Shown here in pieces: positions 16,775-25,300 of a stretch of 33,763 nucleotides of DNA. The stretch's first letter is position 1; each line of letters opens with the position of its first letter. A program made the translations under genes and the position numbers. Source of the DNA: Actinomycetota bacterium (lineage in GTDB: Bacteria; Actinomycetota; Geothermincolia; Geothermincolales; RBG-13-55-18); NCBI GenBank assembly GCA_003598015.1, contig QZKE01000075.1, positions 1 through 33,763 of the forward strand. The letters run 5' to 3'. The notes beneath the pieces were generated by a model that was given only the letters and a program-made list of their open reading frames with translations, was not told where the DNA came from and did no database searches.

Positions 16775-17443
16775 TTATTCTCCGGCTTCCCTTTGCGCTA
16801 TCTCCAGCGCCTTGGCCTCCAGCTGCTCGCTGTACTTCTCCCACTGCGACTTTTCATCATCCGGAGCGCGCCACAGCTCGAAGCGGCAGGTCTCGGCGCC
16901 CGCGGGTATGGTCTGGGTGAAACGCACCTGCCAGTCCGCGAGCAACCCCTTCTCCTTCACCGCCTCCAGCATCCCCTGCACGAAATAGCGCTGTACGCGG
17001 CAGTCGAAAGCGGCGTAGTAGTCCTGGTGCGGGCACCACAGGATATGGAAGCTCACCTTGTCGCCTGAGTCGATACTGGGTTCCTCGAGGGAGGCGTAGG
17101 CGATGCAGTTGACCACGGTGGCGAAGAAGCTGGCTATCTCCGCGTCGCTCAGCTTCTCAGGTTTCTCCAGGCTCCCCATCATCTGCCGGCCTATGTCCCT
17201 GCCCGTATCCCTAAGGGCTTCCTTTACCACCCGCTGCCCTTCCCCGCCGAACTCCCGCTCGCAAGCCTTGAGGACGCGGATGACCGCCATGGCCTGCATG
17301 GTCCCCCATATCCACAGCACGCTGGGGTCGAAATCGGTCTTCGCCAGCACCTCTTCTCTCAGCCTCCGTAACCCTTGTGCATAGGGGAAAGTGAAATCGA
17401 AATCCTTCCAGGACTCCTCCTTGCGGTGGTCGTAATGGGTCAT
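16775..17443 (-). CDS. ATC hydrolase-like / uncharacterised protein
   Basis: A 222-residue soluble, mostly helical protein. The segment SFHILWCPHQDYYAAFDCRVQ, with an aromatic-rich block between two cysteines, resembles the L-2-amino-thiazoline-4-carboxylic acid hydrolase-like family (ATC_hydrolase) and related DUFs that often accompany redox or anaerobic degradation genes. I am not certain of the assignment. ATG 17443 follows GGGAGGGAGAG at good distance. The 213-base gap to the DUF4125 gene shows no gene. Confidence 0.55.
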   Translation of the reverse strand: MTHYDHRKEESWKDFDFTFPYAQGLRRLREEVLAKTDFDPSVLWIWGTMQAMAVIRVLKACEREFGGEGQRVVKEALRDTGRDIGRQMMGSLEKPEKLSDAEIASFFATVVNCIAYASLEEPSIDSGDKVSFHILWCPHQDYYAAFDCRVQRYFVQGMLEAVKEKGLLADWQVRFTQTIPAGAETCRFELWRAPDDEKSQWEKYSEQLEAKALEIAQREAGE

Positions 17444-17550
17444 CTCTCTCCCTCCCGGGTCGGGACTCGTAAAACGAGCAATCCGCCATTAACTGGCATG
17501 CCTCCAATCCCTCAGCGGGATCGGATACGCGAATATGCTTCCATATCATA

Positions 17551-17581
17551 CCAGAATACTTGATTTTCGAGACCTGGCCCC
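17551..17581 (-). repeat. Solo copy of a GGGGTCAG-family repeat end
   Basis: The reverse complement reads GGGGCCAGGTCTCG, then AAAATCAAGTATTCTGG. It matches the right end of the 14701-14822 element (GGGGTCAGATCTCG, then ATATCGAGTATCG) and the GGGGTCAGGTCT terminus at 7854-8216. It lies in the gap before the potassium channel gene. No partner arm is seen nearby. Confidence 0.4.
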
Positions 17582-17634
17582 ACTCTATCTGGTAGCATAT
17601 ACCCCATAAGGGTCGGCGGCGGCAGGAGGAGGCA

Positions 17635-18717
17635 ATGAGCGAGATAAGAGCGAGGATGGCTTACCGATGGGAAGCCATGCAGCTACGCTTCTCCCGCAAG
17701 CGCTTCGGCTTCTGGATACTGTTCAACCTGGTCGCGGTGGTGTTCATCAGCGCCCTGATCATCTTCTACCTGGAGAGGGGGAAGAACCCGGGCATACACA
17801 GCTACTGGGACGCCCTGTACATGGTGTTCATAACCATCGCCACCGTCGGCTACGGAGACATCACCCCCGTCACCGCCGGGGGGAGGGTGACCGTCATCAT
17901 CACCCTGATCCTGGGCATCGGCGCTCTCAGCGGCTTCATCACCCTGATGGCCACCAGGAGGGCGGAAAAGGCGAGAAGGAGGTACAGCGGCTTGGAGGTA
18001 AAAACCGAGAGCAGGAACCATATCGTCGTATGCGGTTGGAACAGCAGGGGAAAATTCGTCCTCGACAGGCTCGGGGACGAGCTGGAAAAGGAACGTACCC
18101 TGGTCATCCTCCTCTGCGACCTGGAGGAAGCCCCCACAGATGAAGAAAAAGCCTTCTTTCTGCGGGGAAATCCGGTGAGTGAAGCGGACCTGCGACGCGC
18201 CAACGTAGCCGAGGCCCGGGCTGCCATCCTGCTGGCCGACGAGAGCAAGGGGGGGAGCAGCGGCGACGTGGATGCGAGGACGGTGCTCACGGCTCTGACC
18301 GTCCGGGGGATAAATCCCGAGATCAAGATGACGGCCGAAGTGCTCGAGCCCGAGAACATCCATCACCTGGAGCTGGCCGGTGTGGGCGAGATACTCGACA
18401 CCAACTGCTTCCTGGGGAACCTTATCGCCAGGTCGGCCATCCATTACGGACTGATCAAGACCATGACCGGAATAGTGACGAGGGAGGCAGGGTCGCGCAT
18501 ATATACTCTTCACGCATCCGCCGAGATGGTAGGGCGCACCAAGACGGAGGTGGAGGCGGCGCTGCTGAAGGAGCACGGCGCCGTCCTGCTGGCCATCGGC
18601 ACCAAGGCCGGGTTCAAGCCCCACGACGAGGATTACCGCATAGAGGAAGGCGACTTCCTCACGGTCTCCGCGCAGGAGAAACCTCCCGGGGCTATCACGC
18701 AACAGGAACAGCGCTGA
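17635..18717 (+). CDS. Two-TM potassium channel with RCK (TrkA-N/TrkA-C) domain
   Basis: A 360-residue MthK-type channel subunit. TM1 is about residues 24-46. A pore helix leads to the potassium selectivity filter TVGYGD at 70-75. TM2 follows at about 84-104. The cytoplasmic RCK domain starts near residue 125 with HIVVCGWNSRG, the nucleotide or ligand-binding loop in the form seen in MthK, and a TrkA-C-like domain occupies the last 80 residues. Four subunits would make a ligand-gated potassium pore in the cytoplasmic membrane. ATG 17635 follows AGGAGGAGG. The gene stands alone and converges with the URO-D-like gene. The 177 bases after it contain no gene and no convincing terminator. Confidence 0.92.
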   Translation: MSEIRARMAYRWEAMQLRFSRKRFGFWILFNLVAVVFISALIIFYLERGKNPGIHSYWDALYMVFITIATVGYGDITPVTAGGRVTVIITLILGIGALSGFITLMATRRAEKARRRYSGLEVKTESRNHIVVCGWNSRGKFVLDRLGDELEKERTLVILLCDLEEAPTDEEKAFFLRGNPVSEADLRRANVAEARAAILLADESKGGSSGDVDARTVLTALTVRGINPEIKMTAEVLEPENIHHLELAGVGEILDTNCFLGNLIARSAIHYGLIKTMTGIVTREAGSRIYTLHASAEMVGRTKTEVEAALLKEHGAVLLAIGTKAGFKPHDEDYRIEEGDFLTVSAQEKPPGAITQQEQR

Positions 18718-18894
18718 GCAGGCTCATCCACCCTCGACCCAGCCATGCCGCCCACGATCATGGATAAGAAGGCTCAGAGGTGAACAGCCGTTGCGACATC
18801 ACCGGGACGGACAGTGGTACGTCCCCGCCCGCATGACCACCGGACCCCATATGTCCCGACGGCTCCCGCTGGAGCAAATAAGCTGTAGCGCCGT

Positions 18895-20223
18895 TCAGAG
18901 GTAGGCGCCGTGCTCCAGGACGTACTCCACCATCGTTCGGACGTTCTCGTGCCTGGCGTTGTCCGGGATGCCCAGCGCTCCGCTGAGGATGTAGCCGCCC
19001 CCGGGCGCCACCTCCTCGATCAGCCTTCTGCAGTACTCGCGGATATCGTCCGGGGTGCCCGCCACCATGAGGTTCATGGGCACGTTGCCCGCCACGCACA
19101 TATGTCCCTGCAGGATCTTCTTGGCCTTGAATATGTCCCCCGTGTCGATGTTGCAGACGCATCTGGCGGGCGGGAACTCCAGCATGTACTCGAAGAGGTG
19201 GGTGCAGTCGCCCTCCAGGGTGATCATGGGGACCATGCCCCGCGCGATGACGGCGTCCACCACTCTCTTCAGCGTGGGCAGCGAGAAGCGCGCGAACTGC
19301 TTGGGGGAGAGCGAGAAGGACCGCTCGCAGAGGATGACGGCGCCCCGCAGACCCGTTCCCAGAGCCATGTTCTCCAGGGCCATGATACACACCGGCGCCA
19401 GCATCTCCGTCACTTCCTCCACCATCTCAGGGCGCCGGTAGAGGTCGCCGGAGATCTCCGTCAGTCCCCGGAAGAGGAGGGTGGTGAGGTCGTACGGCTC
19501 GAAGGACATGGCCGCCGTGAGTACCGGAACGCCGTATTCGTACTCCACGACGTTGAGCATGCGGTTGTAGAAAAGGGTGAAGGAGAGGAGTTCCCGGGCC
19601 ATCTTGAGCAGCACTTTCTTGTCCCATCCCTTGCGCGGATGGTAGAGGGGAGTCATGCGGGGAACGATCACCCGCCGGAAGAAATCGTACTTTTCCTCGA
19701 TGAACAGCGGATATTCCTCGGCCTTCAGGCGCTCCTTCTCCACGAACTGGAAACAGACATCTTCGTCGATGTGAACCCCGGGCAGCTTGAGGATGTCCAG
19801 CTGGGAGAGGCGCACCAGCCTGCCATGGTTGTTCATGTGCGCCGGGAATATCGCGTCGAAATCGGTGTTCTCCCGGGCGAACTTCAGGAAGGCCTCCCCG
19901 CATTTCTTCCTGTCCATGATGAAGTCCGCGAAGGATACGCCGGAGTAGAAGGCGGGGTAGAGGGTCATGCCGTTGGTGATCACCGGTACGCGGTCGGGGA
20001 CGCCCAGCGCCACGGCCGTCCTAATGCGCTCCTCCTTCTCCCGGAAACGCCTCTCGGCGGCCGCGCTCTTGAACCTCCTGCGCCTGGTCAGATCGCCAAG
20101 GACCTTGGCGCCCCTAAGGGTGATGCTGTCCTTGCACCCCTCGGAGCGGAATACGTCCCACGCCCGGTCCAGCTCCCGTATCGCCTCGCTGTCTCCTCCG
20201 GTCCGTTCGGATGTTTTCAGCAC
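18895..20223 (-). CDS. Uroporphyrinogen decarboxylase (URO-D) family protein, probable methyltransferase-like
   Basis: A 442-residue URO-D-fold protein. It is longer than HemE and lacks obvious HemE context. It resembles the branch that includes corrinoid-dependent methyltransferases (MtaA/MtbA/CmuA type). Visible features are RVPVITNGMTLYPAFYSGVSF near the N-terminus, VPMITLEGDCTHLFEYM, where a cysteine and histidine could help bind zinc, and the late CNIDTGDIFKAKKIL and GGGYILSGALGIPDN. No corrinoid protein is encoded here, so the methyltransferase role is inference. GTG 20223 was chosen over upstream in-frame starts because GGAGGGGGGAGGAG lies just before it. A strong promoter and an adjoining palindrome lie about 80 bases upstream, so it is probably repressor-controlled. 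Confidence 0.82.
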   Translation of the reverse strand: MLKTSERTGGDSEAIRELDRAWDVFRSEGCKDSITLRGAKVLGDLTRRRRFKSAAAERRFREKEERIRTAVALGVPDRVPVITNGMTLYPAFYSGVSFADFIMDRKKCGEAFLKFARENTDFDAIFPAHMNNHGRLVRLSQLDILKLPGVHIDEDVCFQFVEKERLKAEEYPLFIEEKYDFFRRVIVPRMTPLYHPRKGWDKKVLLKMARELLSFTLFYNRMLNVVEYEYGVPVLTAAMSFEPYDLTTLLFRGLTEISGDLYRRPEMVEEVTEMLAPVCIMALENMALGTGLRGAVILCERSFSLSPKQFARFSLPTLKRVVDAVIARGMVPMITLEGDCTHLFEYMLEFPPARCVCNIDTGDIFKAKKILQGHMCVAGNVPMNLMVAGTPDDIREYCRRLIEEVAPGGGYILSGALGIPDNARHENVRTMVEYVLEHGAYL

Positions 20224-20292
20224 GACAGCTCCTCCCCCCTCCGGTTTCCATAGCCCGGTATCATACACGGATGCGGATACGACCGCTGTTTG

Positions 20293-20310
20293 GTTTACCG
20301 TATGGTAAAC
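20293..20310. promoter_or_regulatory. Palindromic operator abutting the URO-D gene promoter
   Basis: The minus-strand sequence GTTTACCATACGGTAAAC has perfect 7-base arms around 4 bases. It starts directly after the -10 hexamer and covers the predicted transcription start, the classic position for steric repression. Size and symmetry fit a TetR-type repressor. No TetR gene is in the window. Confidence 0.55.
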
Positions 20311-20339
20311 ATAATGCCGCAGAGGACCGGTGCTGTCAA
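20311..20339 (-). promoter_or_regulatory. Promoter of the URO-D family gene
   Basis: On the minus strand a perfect TTGACA (20334-20339) and CATTAT (20311-20316, 4 of 6) are spaced exactly 17 bases. The start would fall near 20304, with a leader of about 80 bases before GTG 20223. Confidence 0.7.
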
Positions 20340-20363
20340 TCGAGCGAATTAACTCACAAGGTT

Positions 20364-20407
20364 TTCTCCGAGAAGTGTGGGTAGCATACGTTCGGCCTCA
20401 AGGCCGG
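20364..20407 (+). repeat. Divergent REP-like copy
   Basis: Bases 20364-20384 match 7881-7901 of the nested element (TTCTCC-A-AAGTGTGGGTAG, two differences in 21). As in that element, a short palindrome follows (CGGCCT-CA-AGGCCG). It lies in the 323-base gap between the second two-CxxC gene and the URO-D gene. The remaining bases, about 20410-20546, show nothing I can name. Confidence 0.45.
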
Positions 20408-20546
20408 ACCGTTTAGGCACCCGTATCAATGACACGCCGGCATGGACTTGTCTCGTGTGGTCTCCTCCCTTACCGGCATGATCGCTCCTCGGCGGGGCAG
20501 TCGCCAGCATGGAGTTACCCCAACCGCACGGCGATGCAGCCACCCC

Positions 20547-21629
20547 CTAGGCGGCGGGATGGATGGAGAGATCGAGGGTGTTGCCCGTTATGGAATACTC
20601 GCATTCGGCCTCCCGGCCGTAGCGGTATTCCCACAGGGCGAGGAGCCTGCCGGCGACGATAGGGGCCACGAAGACGTTGTCTACCACGATCCTCGCCCCC
20701 TCGCCGTCCGCCTCCAGCTTCCGGAGCAAGCCCAGCCCGCGCAGGGCCAGATCGCCGCGCAGCCCCTCCTCCTCCCAGGGATCCCCGCCCGCGGGGGCGG
20801 AGGCCAGCTTGCGGGCGAAGAGGCGCCTCTCCACCTCCTGGAAGACCTCCAGGGCCGGCTCTCCCAACTCGGCATGGACCTCCCTGATCATGGAGTCGAA
20901 GAGGTAGAGGCTCGCGAAGATCACTCTCTGCCCGCCGGCCCTCTCTGCTATCATGCCCCGCTGCGGGTCCCATACGAATAGATCACCTATCCCGCGGGGC
21001 GCGCCGCACCTTCCGCACGCCGGCAGGGCCACCGGCGCGTGCCCCCTCGCGGGGACGAGCCGGGCGGGGGCCAGGCGGTGGTAGACGCCCTCGCCGGCCC
21101 CCGCCGGGTCCTGGCGGATCTCCACGATGAAGGCGCCGCCTTCCTCGCGGGTATGGCAGGTCACCGGAAGGCCGTAGAAAGCCCTCACGAAACCGGCCAC
21201 CAGGGAGGAGACCAGCCGGGGGTTGAAGGGGTGGGATACGCGCAGCCTGGTCTCCCTCCTCCCCTGCCCGCCCTTCTGGGCAAGGAGCTCGATCCTGCCG
21301 GCGCCGATCCCCTCCATCAGCTGCGCACTCATGGCGTAGACGATGCGGTGCAGGGGCGGCGTGGAGGCCAGCCTGAAGAGTGCGGGGTGGGACTGTATGC
21401 TGTCCCTGACCACGCCCTCGGCGGCGCTGGTCGCTGCGTTGAAGACCAGCCTGTCGAGGGGCATACCCATGATCCTGCCCAGCTCCTCCATCCAGCTGTT
21501 GGCCGCGGAGACCTCGTAGACGATGAGGTTCGCCGTCCCGGCGGACCGGTCCACGATGCAACCGTCCTCCCAACGGTGGGTCTTGCCTACCATTCTGTGG
21601 ACCCCGCATTCCCTGCATTGAGCCTTCAT
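20547..21629 (-). CDS. Unrecognised protein with two CxxC motifs (family copy 2)
   Basis: A 360-residue relative of the protein at 3775-4812. CxxC pairs lie at C5/C8 (QCRECG) and C205/C208 (ACGRCG). RWEDG follows the first pair, and YAMSAQLMEGIGAGRIELL matches YAMVMQASLIGLGKVKLL in copy 1. VWDPQRGMI matches RWEPETGRI after the second pair. Overall identity is low, so the copies are old. There is no membrane segment. ATG 21629 was chosen because AAGGAG lies 6 bases before it; the frame stays open further upstream but without coding character. It is the last gene of a leftward block after the Gfo/Idh/MocA gene, 91 bases away. Its function is unknown; a zinc-stabilised sensor or ligand-binding protein is a guess. 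Confidence 0.75.
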   Translation of the reverse strand: MKAQCRECGVHRMVGKTHRWEDGCIVDRSAGTANLIVYEVSAANSWMEELGRIMGMPLDRLVFNAATSAAEGVVRDSIQSHPALFRLASTPPLHRIVYAMSAQLMEGIGAGRIELLAQKGGQGRRETRLRVSHPFNPRLVSSLVAGFVRAFYGLPVTCHTREEGGAFIVEIRQDPAGAGEGVYHRLAPARLVPARGHAPVALPACGRCGAPRGIGDLFVWDPQRGMIAERAGGQRVIFASLYLFDSMIREVHAELGEPALEVFQEVERRLFARKLASAPAGGDPWEEEGLRGDLALRGLGLLRKLEADGEGARIVVDNVFVAPIVAGRLLALWEYRYGREAECEYSITGNTLDLSIHPAA

Positions 21630-21720
21630 CTTTCGCTCCTTGTCCCCACCGTGCACTCGCCTGCAACCGGCACAGGAATCCCACACCCCGGATATTCCTC
21701 TTACCCTCCACCTCCGGAGC

Positions 21721-22917
21721 TCACAGCTTGTAGTCGACGTATACCTTCCTCCCGGATGCGGCCGAGGCGAGGATGGCGTCGCAGACCGCGGCGCAGCGGT
21801 AGCCGTCCTCGAAGGTCGCACCCAGGGGGGCTATCTCCCTGTCCTGGGCGACGCAGGCAAGGAAGTGGGCGAATTCGTGCACGAAGGTGTGCTCCCAGCC
21901 GATGACGTGTCCGGGGGGCCACCAGGCCTCAGCCCAGGGATGGCCGGGGTCGGTGACCAGGACGTCGTGAAAGCCCCTGACGGTCTCGGGCTCCTCGTCC
22001 ATGCGGTATATGCGCAGCTCGTTGAGGCGTTCGAGGTCGAAGCAGAGCGTCGCCGTCTCCGCGTTGATCTCGAAGCTCAGGCGGTTCTTCCTCCCCGCCG
22101 CTACGCGGGTCGCCTCGAGCGTACCCGTGGCCCCGTGCGCGAATTCGACCGCCGCGGCGAAGGCGGCGTCGACCCCTTCCCCGCTTTCCCGTCCGCCCTC
22201 GTGCGGGGCCGGATCCTGGGTCACGGCGCTCACGGCGGCGATCTCTCCCACCAGGAAGTGCGCCAGATCGATGGCGTGGGATCCCAGGTCCCCCAGGGCG
22301 CCGCTGCCCGCTGCCCCCCGGTGCAGGCGCCAGGAGTCCCCGGCCCCAAGCGCGGGCATGAGCCATTCCTGGAGATAGGAAGCGCGGTAGTGATAGATAC
22401 GGCCCAGCGCGCCGTCCCGCAACAGCTCCCAGGCCAGCCGCACCGCCGGGACGAAGCGGTAGTTGAAGGCGGTCATGTGTTTGGTCCCGGCAGCGCGCGC
22501 CGCCTCCAGCATGGCCCCGGCCTCCGCGGCGCTGCGCGCCAGCGGTTTCTCGCACATCACGTGCTTGCCGGCTGCGAGGGCGGCGATGCAGGGCTCGGCG
22601 TGGACGTCGTTCGGCCCCGCGTCGTCGAAGATATCCACCGCCTCGTCCTCCAGCATGGCGCGCCAGTCCGTGTAGTGCCTCGCGTAGCCATAGCGCCGGC
22701 GCGCCTCCGCCACCGCTTCCCCGTCGCGCCCGCATATGGCGGCCAGCTCCGGCACGGCCGGGGGCGGGGTGAATATGTAGGGTATCTTCTTGAGCGCGTT
22801 GGAATGTGCCTTGCCCATGAACCTGTAGCCCAGGATGCCCACACCCAGGTGGGGCGGACGGTCTCCCCCGCTCGCGCCGCTGCGGGGAGCTGAGTGGCTT
22901 GCTGCTATCACGCCCAC
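21721..22917 (-). CDS. Gfo/Idh/MocA family oxidoreductase
   Basis: A 398-residue NAD(P)-dependent sugar dehydrogenase of the Gfo/Idh/MocA type. The dinucleotide loop GILGYRFMG is at residues 27-35 and the EKP motif at 123-125 (CEKPLARS). The substrate-site block GSGALGDLGSHAIDLAHFLVG has the catalytic aspartate/histidine pattern. The C-terminal domain is the usual beta-sheet. Such enzymes oxidise a sugar hydroxyl, often at C3, or a cyclitol. The start is GTG 22917 or GTG 22911. The upstream TIM-barrel gene ends 6 bases before it, so the two are translationally close and probably act on the same sugar. A second enzyme of this family lies at 30119-31162. Confidence 0.9.
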   Translation of the reverse strand: MGVIAASHSAPRSGASGGDRPPHLGVGILGYRFMGKAHSNALKKIPYIFTPPPAVPELAAICGRDGEAVAEARRRYGYARHYTDWRAMLEDEAVDIFDDAGPNDVHAEPCIAALAAGKHVMCEKPLARSAAEAGAMLEAARAAGTKHMTAFNYRFVPAVRLAWELLRDGALGRIYHYRASYLQEWLMPALGAGDSWRLHRGAAGSGALGDLGSHAIDLAHFLVGEIAAVSAVTQDPAPHEGGRESGEGVDAAFAAAVEFAHGATGTLEATRVAAGRKNRLSFEINAETATLCFDLERLNELRIYRMDEEPETVRGFHDVLVTDPGHPWAEAWWPPGHVIGWEHTFVHEFAHFLACVAQDREIAPLGATFEDGYRCAAVCDAILASAASGRKVYVDYKL

Positions 22918-22923
22918 ACCCCC

Positions 22924-23928
22924 TCATTCCTCCGACCCGAACACCGCGTCGAAGAGGGCGCGGGAGGGGACCGGCTCCAGGCGCCGCACCAGGGCCAGCG
23001 CCTCCTGCACTCCCTGCTCGCGGTCCATGCCGTTGTCCTCCCATTCGACGGACAGCGGGCCCCGGTAGCCGACGTCGTTCAGGGCGCGAAAGACGCGCTC
23101 GAACGGTACGCCGCCGCGGCCGGGGGAGACGAAATCCCAGCCCCGGCGGCGATCTCCGAAGGGCAGGTGGGACGCCAGGACGCCGTTGCGCCCGTCGAGC
23201 GAGCGGACGGCGTCCTTGACGTGCACGTGGTAGATGCAGTGCCCGTACTCGTACACGAAGGCCACCGGGTCCACCATCTGCCAGTAGAGGTGGCTGGGGT
23301 CGAGGTTGAGGCCGAAGGACTCCCTGTAGCCCATGGCCTCCAGGATGCGCCCCGTGGTCCAGAAGTCGTAGGCGATCTCCGAGGGGTGCACCTCCAGCGC
23401 GAACCGCACCCCCTCCGCCTCGCAGACGTCCAGGATCGGCCCCCAGCGCTCGACCACGTCCGTGAAGCCCGCCTCTATCGTCTCCGGCGCCACGGGCGGA
23501 AACATGGCCAGGGTATGCCAGACGCGAGACCCGGTGAAACCGGTTACCACCTTCGCCCCCAGGCGGGCCGCCGCGCGGGCGGTGCGCTTCATCTCCTCCC
23601 CCGCGCGCCGCCGCACCCCCTCCGGGTCCCCGTCCCCCCAGACGCGGGCGGGCAGGATGCCGCGGTGGCGCTCGTCGATGGGATGGTCGCACACGCACTG
23701 CCCGACGAGATGGGCGCCCACGGCCGTGCAGGTCAGCCCGTGCTCCTCCAGCAGCTCCCGGCGGGAGCGGAGGTAGGCGTCGTCCTCCAGGGCGCGCTCG
23801 ACCTCGAAGTGGTCGCCCCAGCAGGCCAGCTCGAGGCCGTCGAAGCCCCAGGCGCCCGCCCGGGCGGCCACCTCCGCCAGGGGCAGGTCCGCCCACTGCC
23901 CGGTGAAGAGGGTTACCGGCCGCCTCAT
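22924..23928 (-). CDS. TIM-barrel sugar phosphate isomerase/epimerase
   Basis: A 334-residue protein of the xylose-isomerase-like (AP_endonuc_2) TIM-barrel family. The four expected metal ligands are visible in order: glutamate in ALEVHPS, aspartate in NLDPSHL, histidine in YHVHVKD, and glutamate in LSVEWED. The family isomerises or epimerises sugars or keto-sugars, or cleaves 3-keto-glycosides, using a divalent metal. ATG 23928 overlaps the stop of the upstream DUF3068 gene as ATGA, so translation is coupled. The Gfo/Idh/MocA gene starts 6 bases after this gene ends. The pair looks like a sugar-modifying unit; the substrate is unknown. Confidence 0.88.
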   Translation of the reverse strand: MRRPVTLFTGQWADLPLAEVAARAGAWGFDGLELACWGDHFEVERALEDDAYLRSRRELLEEHGLTCTAVGAHLVGQCVCDHPIDERHRGILPARVWGDGDPEGVRRRAGEEMKRTARAAARLGAKVVTGFTGSRVWHTLAMFPPVAPETIEAGFTDVVERWGPILDVCEAEGVRFALEVHPSEIAYDFWTTGRILEAMGYRESFGLNLDPSHLYWQMVDPVAFVYEYGHCIYHVHVKDAVRSLDGRNGVLASHLPFGDRRRGWDFVSPGRGGVPFERVFRALNDVGYRGPLSVEWEDNGMDREQGVQEALALVRRLEPVPSRALFDAVFGSEE

Positions 23929-25115
23929 GCGGGCCCCCCGGCCTTACGCCTTCCGGAAGCCCCCCGCAGGTAGAACCCGCCAGCCGCCAGGAGCAGCACG
24001 CAGGAGACGGCCGCCAGGCCTAGGGGGATGTAGAACTCCACCATCTTCATCTTGTCCAGGGTCCCCTTCGCGTCGGCCGCCGACTCCGCGATGGAGTCCT
24101 CGTCGCTGACCCACGAGTACTCGAAGACCTTGCGCGGCTCGCTCTCCCCGAGGGTGGACTCCAGGCTGGCGAGGGAGAGGAGGGCCGGACCGAGCTGGGG
24201 GTCTCCCGCATACTTGACCAGGATGTCGGTTACGGACCCCAGGGCGGCGTAGTCCGGCTCGACGGAGAGGCCCTCTACGTCCTTGCGGTTCCCCATGGGC
24301 ATGCCCGTCTCGGGCTCGAGCAGGGCCTCCACCTCGCCGCTCCAGTAGTACTCGAGGGGCACGGGCTGCTGCATGGCCTGGTTCAGGGCTTCCAGATCCT
24401 GGGGGGAGAGGACGGTGACGGCGAGGGCGAGGATGCCCTCCACGTCGGCTCCCATCTGCGCCAGGCCCGCCTTGACCTCCTCGAAGGATACCTCCGCCGG
24501 GAGGCCGAGTCCGCTTACGTAAGAGGGGGCCACCTCGATCTTCTCGCTCACCTCCATGGTTCCCCCGACACGGAATACCGTAACTCCCTCGATGGTCTCC
24601 TCTCCGATGTAGCGCGCGGCCACCGGCGCTCCGATCTCGGCCTTCCAGATATAGTAGGTCGCGTCCCGGTCCTCGAAGGGCAGGATGGGGTAGTAGCTGC
24701 CGGAGCGGTCCACCCGGTTGTCGGGGCTGTTGTCGTAGGCGCGGGGATCGTCTATGTTCTGCATGCTCTTGCGGTCCACGACGTATACGGAATCCTGCCC
24801 CTCCCCCTGGGGCATGCCCCCTATCTCCAGGTCGACCTGCTCCCGGATCAGCCCCGTATGGGCGTCGTACTCGTCGTCCAGGGAGTTTAGGTTGCGGACT
24901 ATCGCCATGGGCAGGGTGATCTCCTCCCCCGCGGGCAGCGACTGGCCGGTGGCGAGGTCGAAGTAGAGGGTGATCTCGCCTTCCGCGGTCTGCGATACGT
25001 CTATACCCTCGGGCAGTTTGATCAGGATCCCGGGGGCGAAGGCCCACCACAGGATCGCGAGCAGCATGAAGACCACGCCGCAACCCACCAACACGTAGAT
25101 AGTTTTCTTCTTCAC
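23925..25115 (-). CDS. DUF3068 (PorA-like) membrane protein
   Basis: A 396-residue envelope protein. It has an N-terminal membrane segment ([22 protein letters not shown]), a large beta-rich domain outside the membrane, and a second membrane segment at the C-terminus ([20 protein letters not shown]) followed by a short basic tail. Layout and length fit DUF3068, an actinobacterial family annotated as PorA-like. Its role is not established. GTG 25115 (VKKKTIYV) was chosen because GGGGGG precedes it and because the upstream frame lacks coding character. Its stop overlaps the start of the sugar isomerase gene by four bases (ATGA), an unexpected partner for an envelope protein. Confidence 0.82.
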   Translation of the reverse strand: MKKKTIYVLVGCGVVFMLLAILWWAFAPGILIKLPEGIDVSQTAEGEITLYFDLATGQSLPAGEEITLPMAIVRNLNSLDDEYDAHTGLIREQVDLEIGGMPQGEGQDSVYVVDRKSMQNIDDPRAYDNSPDNRVDRSGSYYPILPFEDRDATYYIWKAEIGAPVAARYIGEETIEGVTVFRVGGTMEVSEKIEVAPSYVSGLGLPAEVSFEEVKAGLAQMGADVEGILALAVTVLSPQDLEALNQAMQQPVPLEYYWSGEVEALLEPETGMPMGNRKDVEGLSVEPDYAALGSVTDILVKYAGDPQLGPALLSLASLESTLGESEPRKVFEYSWVSDEDSIAESAADAKGTLDKMKMVEFYIPLGLAAVSCVLLLAAGGFYLRGASGRRKAGGPA

Positions 25116-25243
25116 GATGCCCCCCTGTTCACTCCTCGCGCGCTCACCAGCCAATAAGCCAACCAGAGCCACCCGGAACGACGCTCTGAAGACTTATCAC
25201 TGTTAAAGGTACGCATCATAAGGGTGCCTTGGCATCACACTGG

Positions 25244-25270
25244 AGTATAAGAAAGGGGCAGTAGTTACAA
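25244..25270 (-). promoter_or_regulatory. Promoter candidate for the DUF3068-sugar block
   Basis: On the minus strand TTGTAA (25265-25270) and TATACT (25244-25249) are 15 bases apart, which is short. The -10 matches at 5 of 6. It lies in the 185-base gap after the LuxR gene. Confidence 0.3.
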
Positions 25271-25300
25271 GGGGTGAACAGCGCAAACTGCTGAAGCTGC

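Noticed and set aside
18808-18832. Hairpin GGGACG/CGTCCC after the potassium channel gene
   Set aside because: It has a 6-base stem and no T-tract, and is not distinguishable from chance in GC-rich sequence.
21929-23896. Long open frame of 655 codons overlapping the sugar isomerase and dehydrogenase genes in another frame
   Set aside because: The translation is dominated by Gly, Arg, Pro and Ala with no family pattern, typical of a shadow frame in GC-rich coding DNA.
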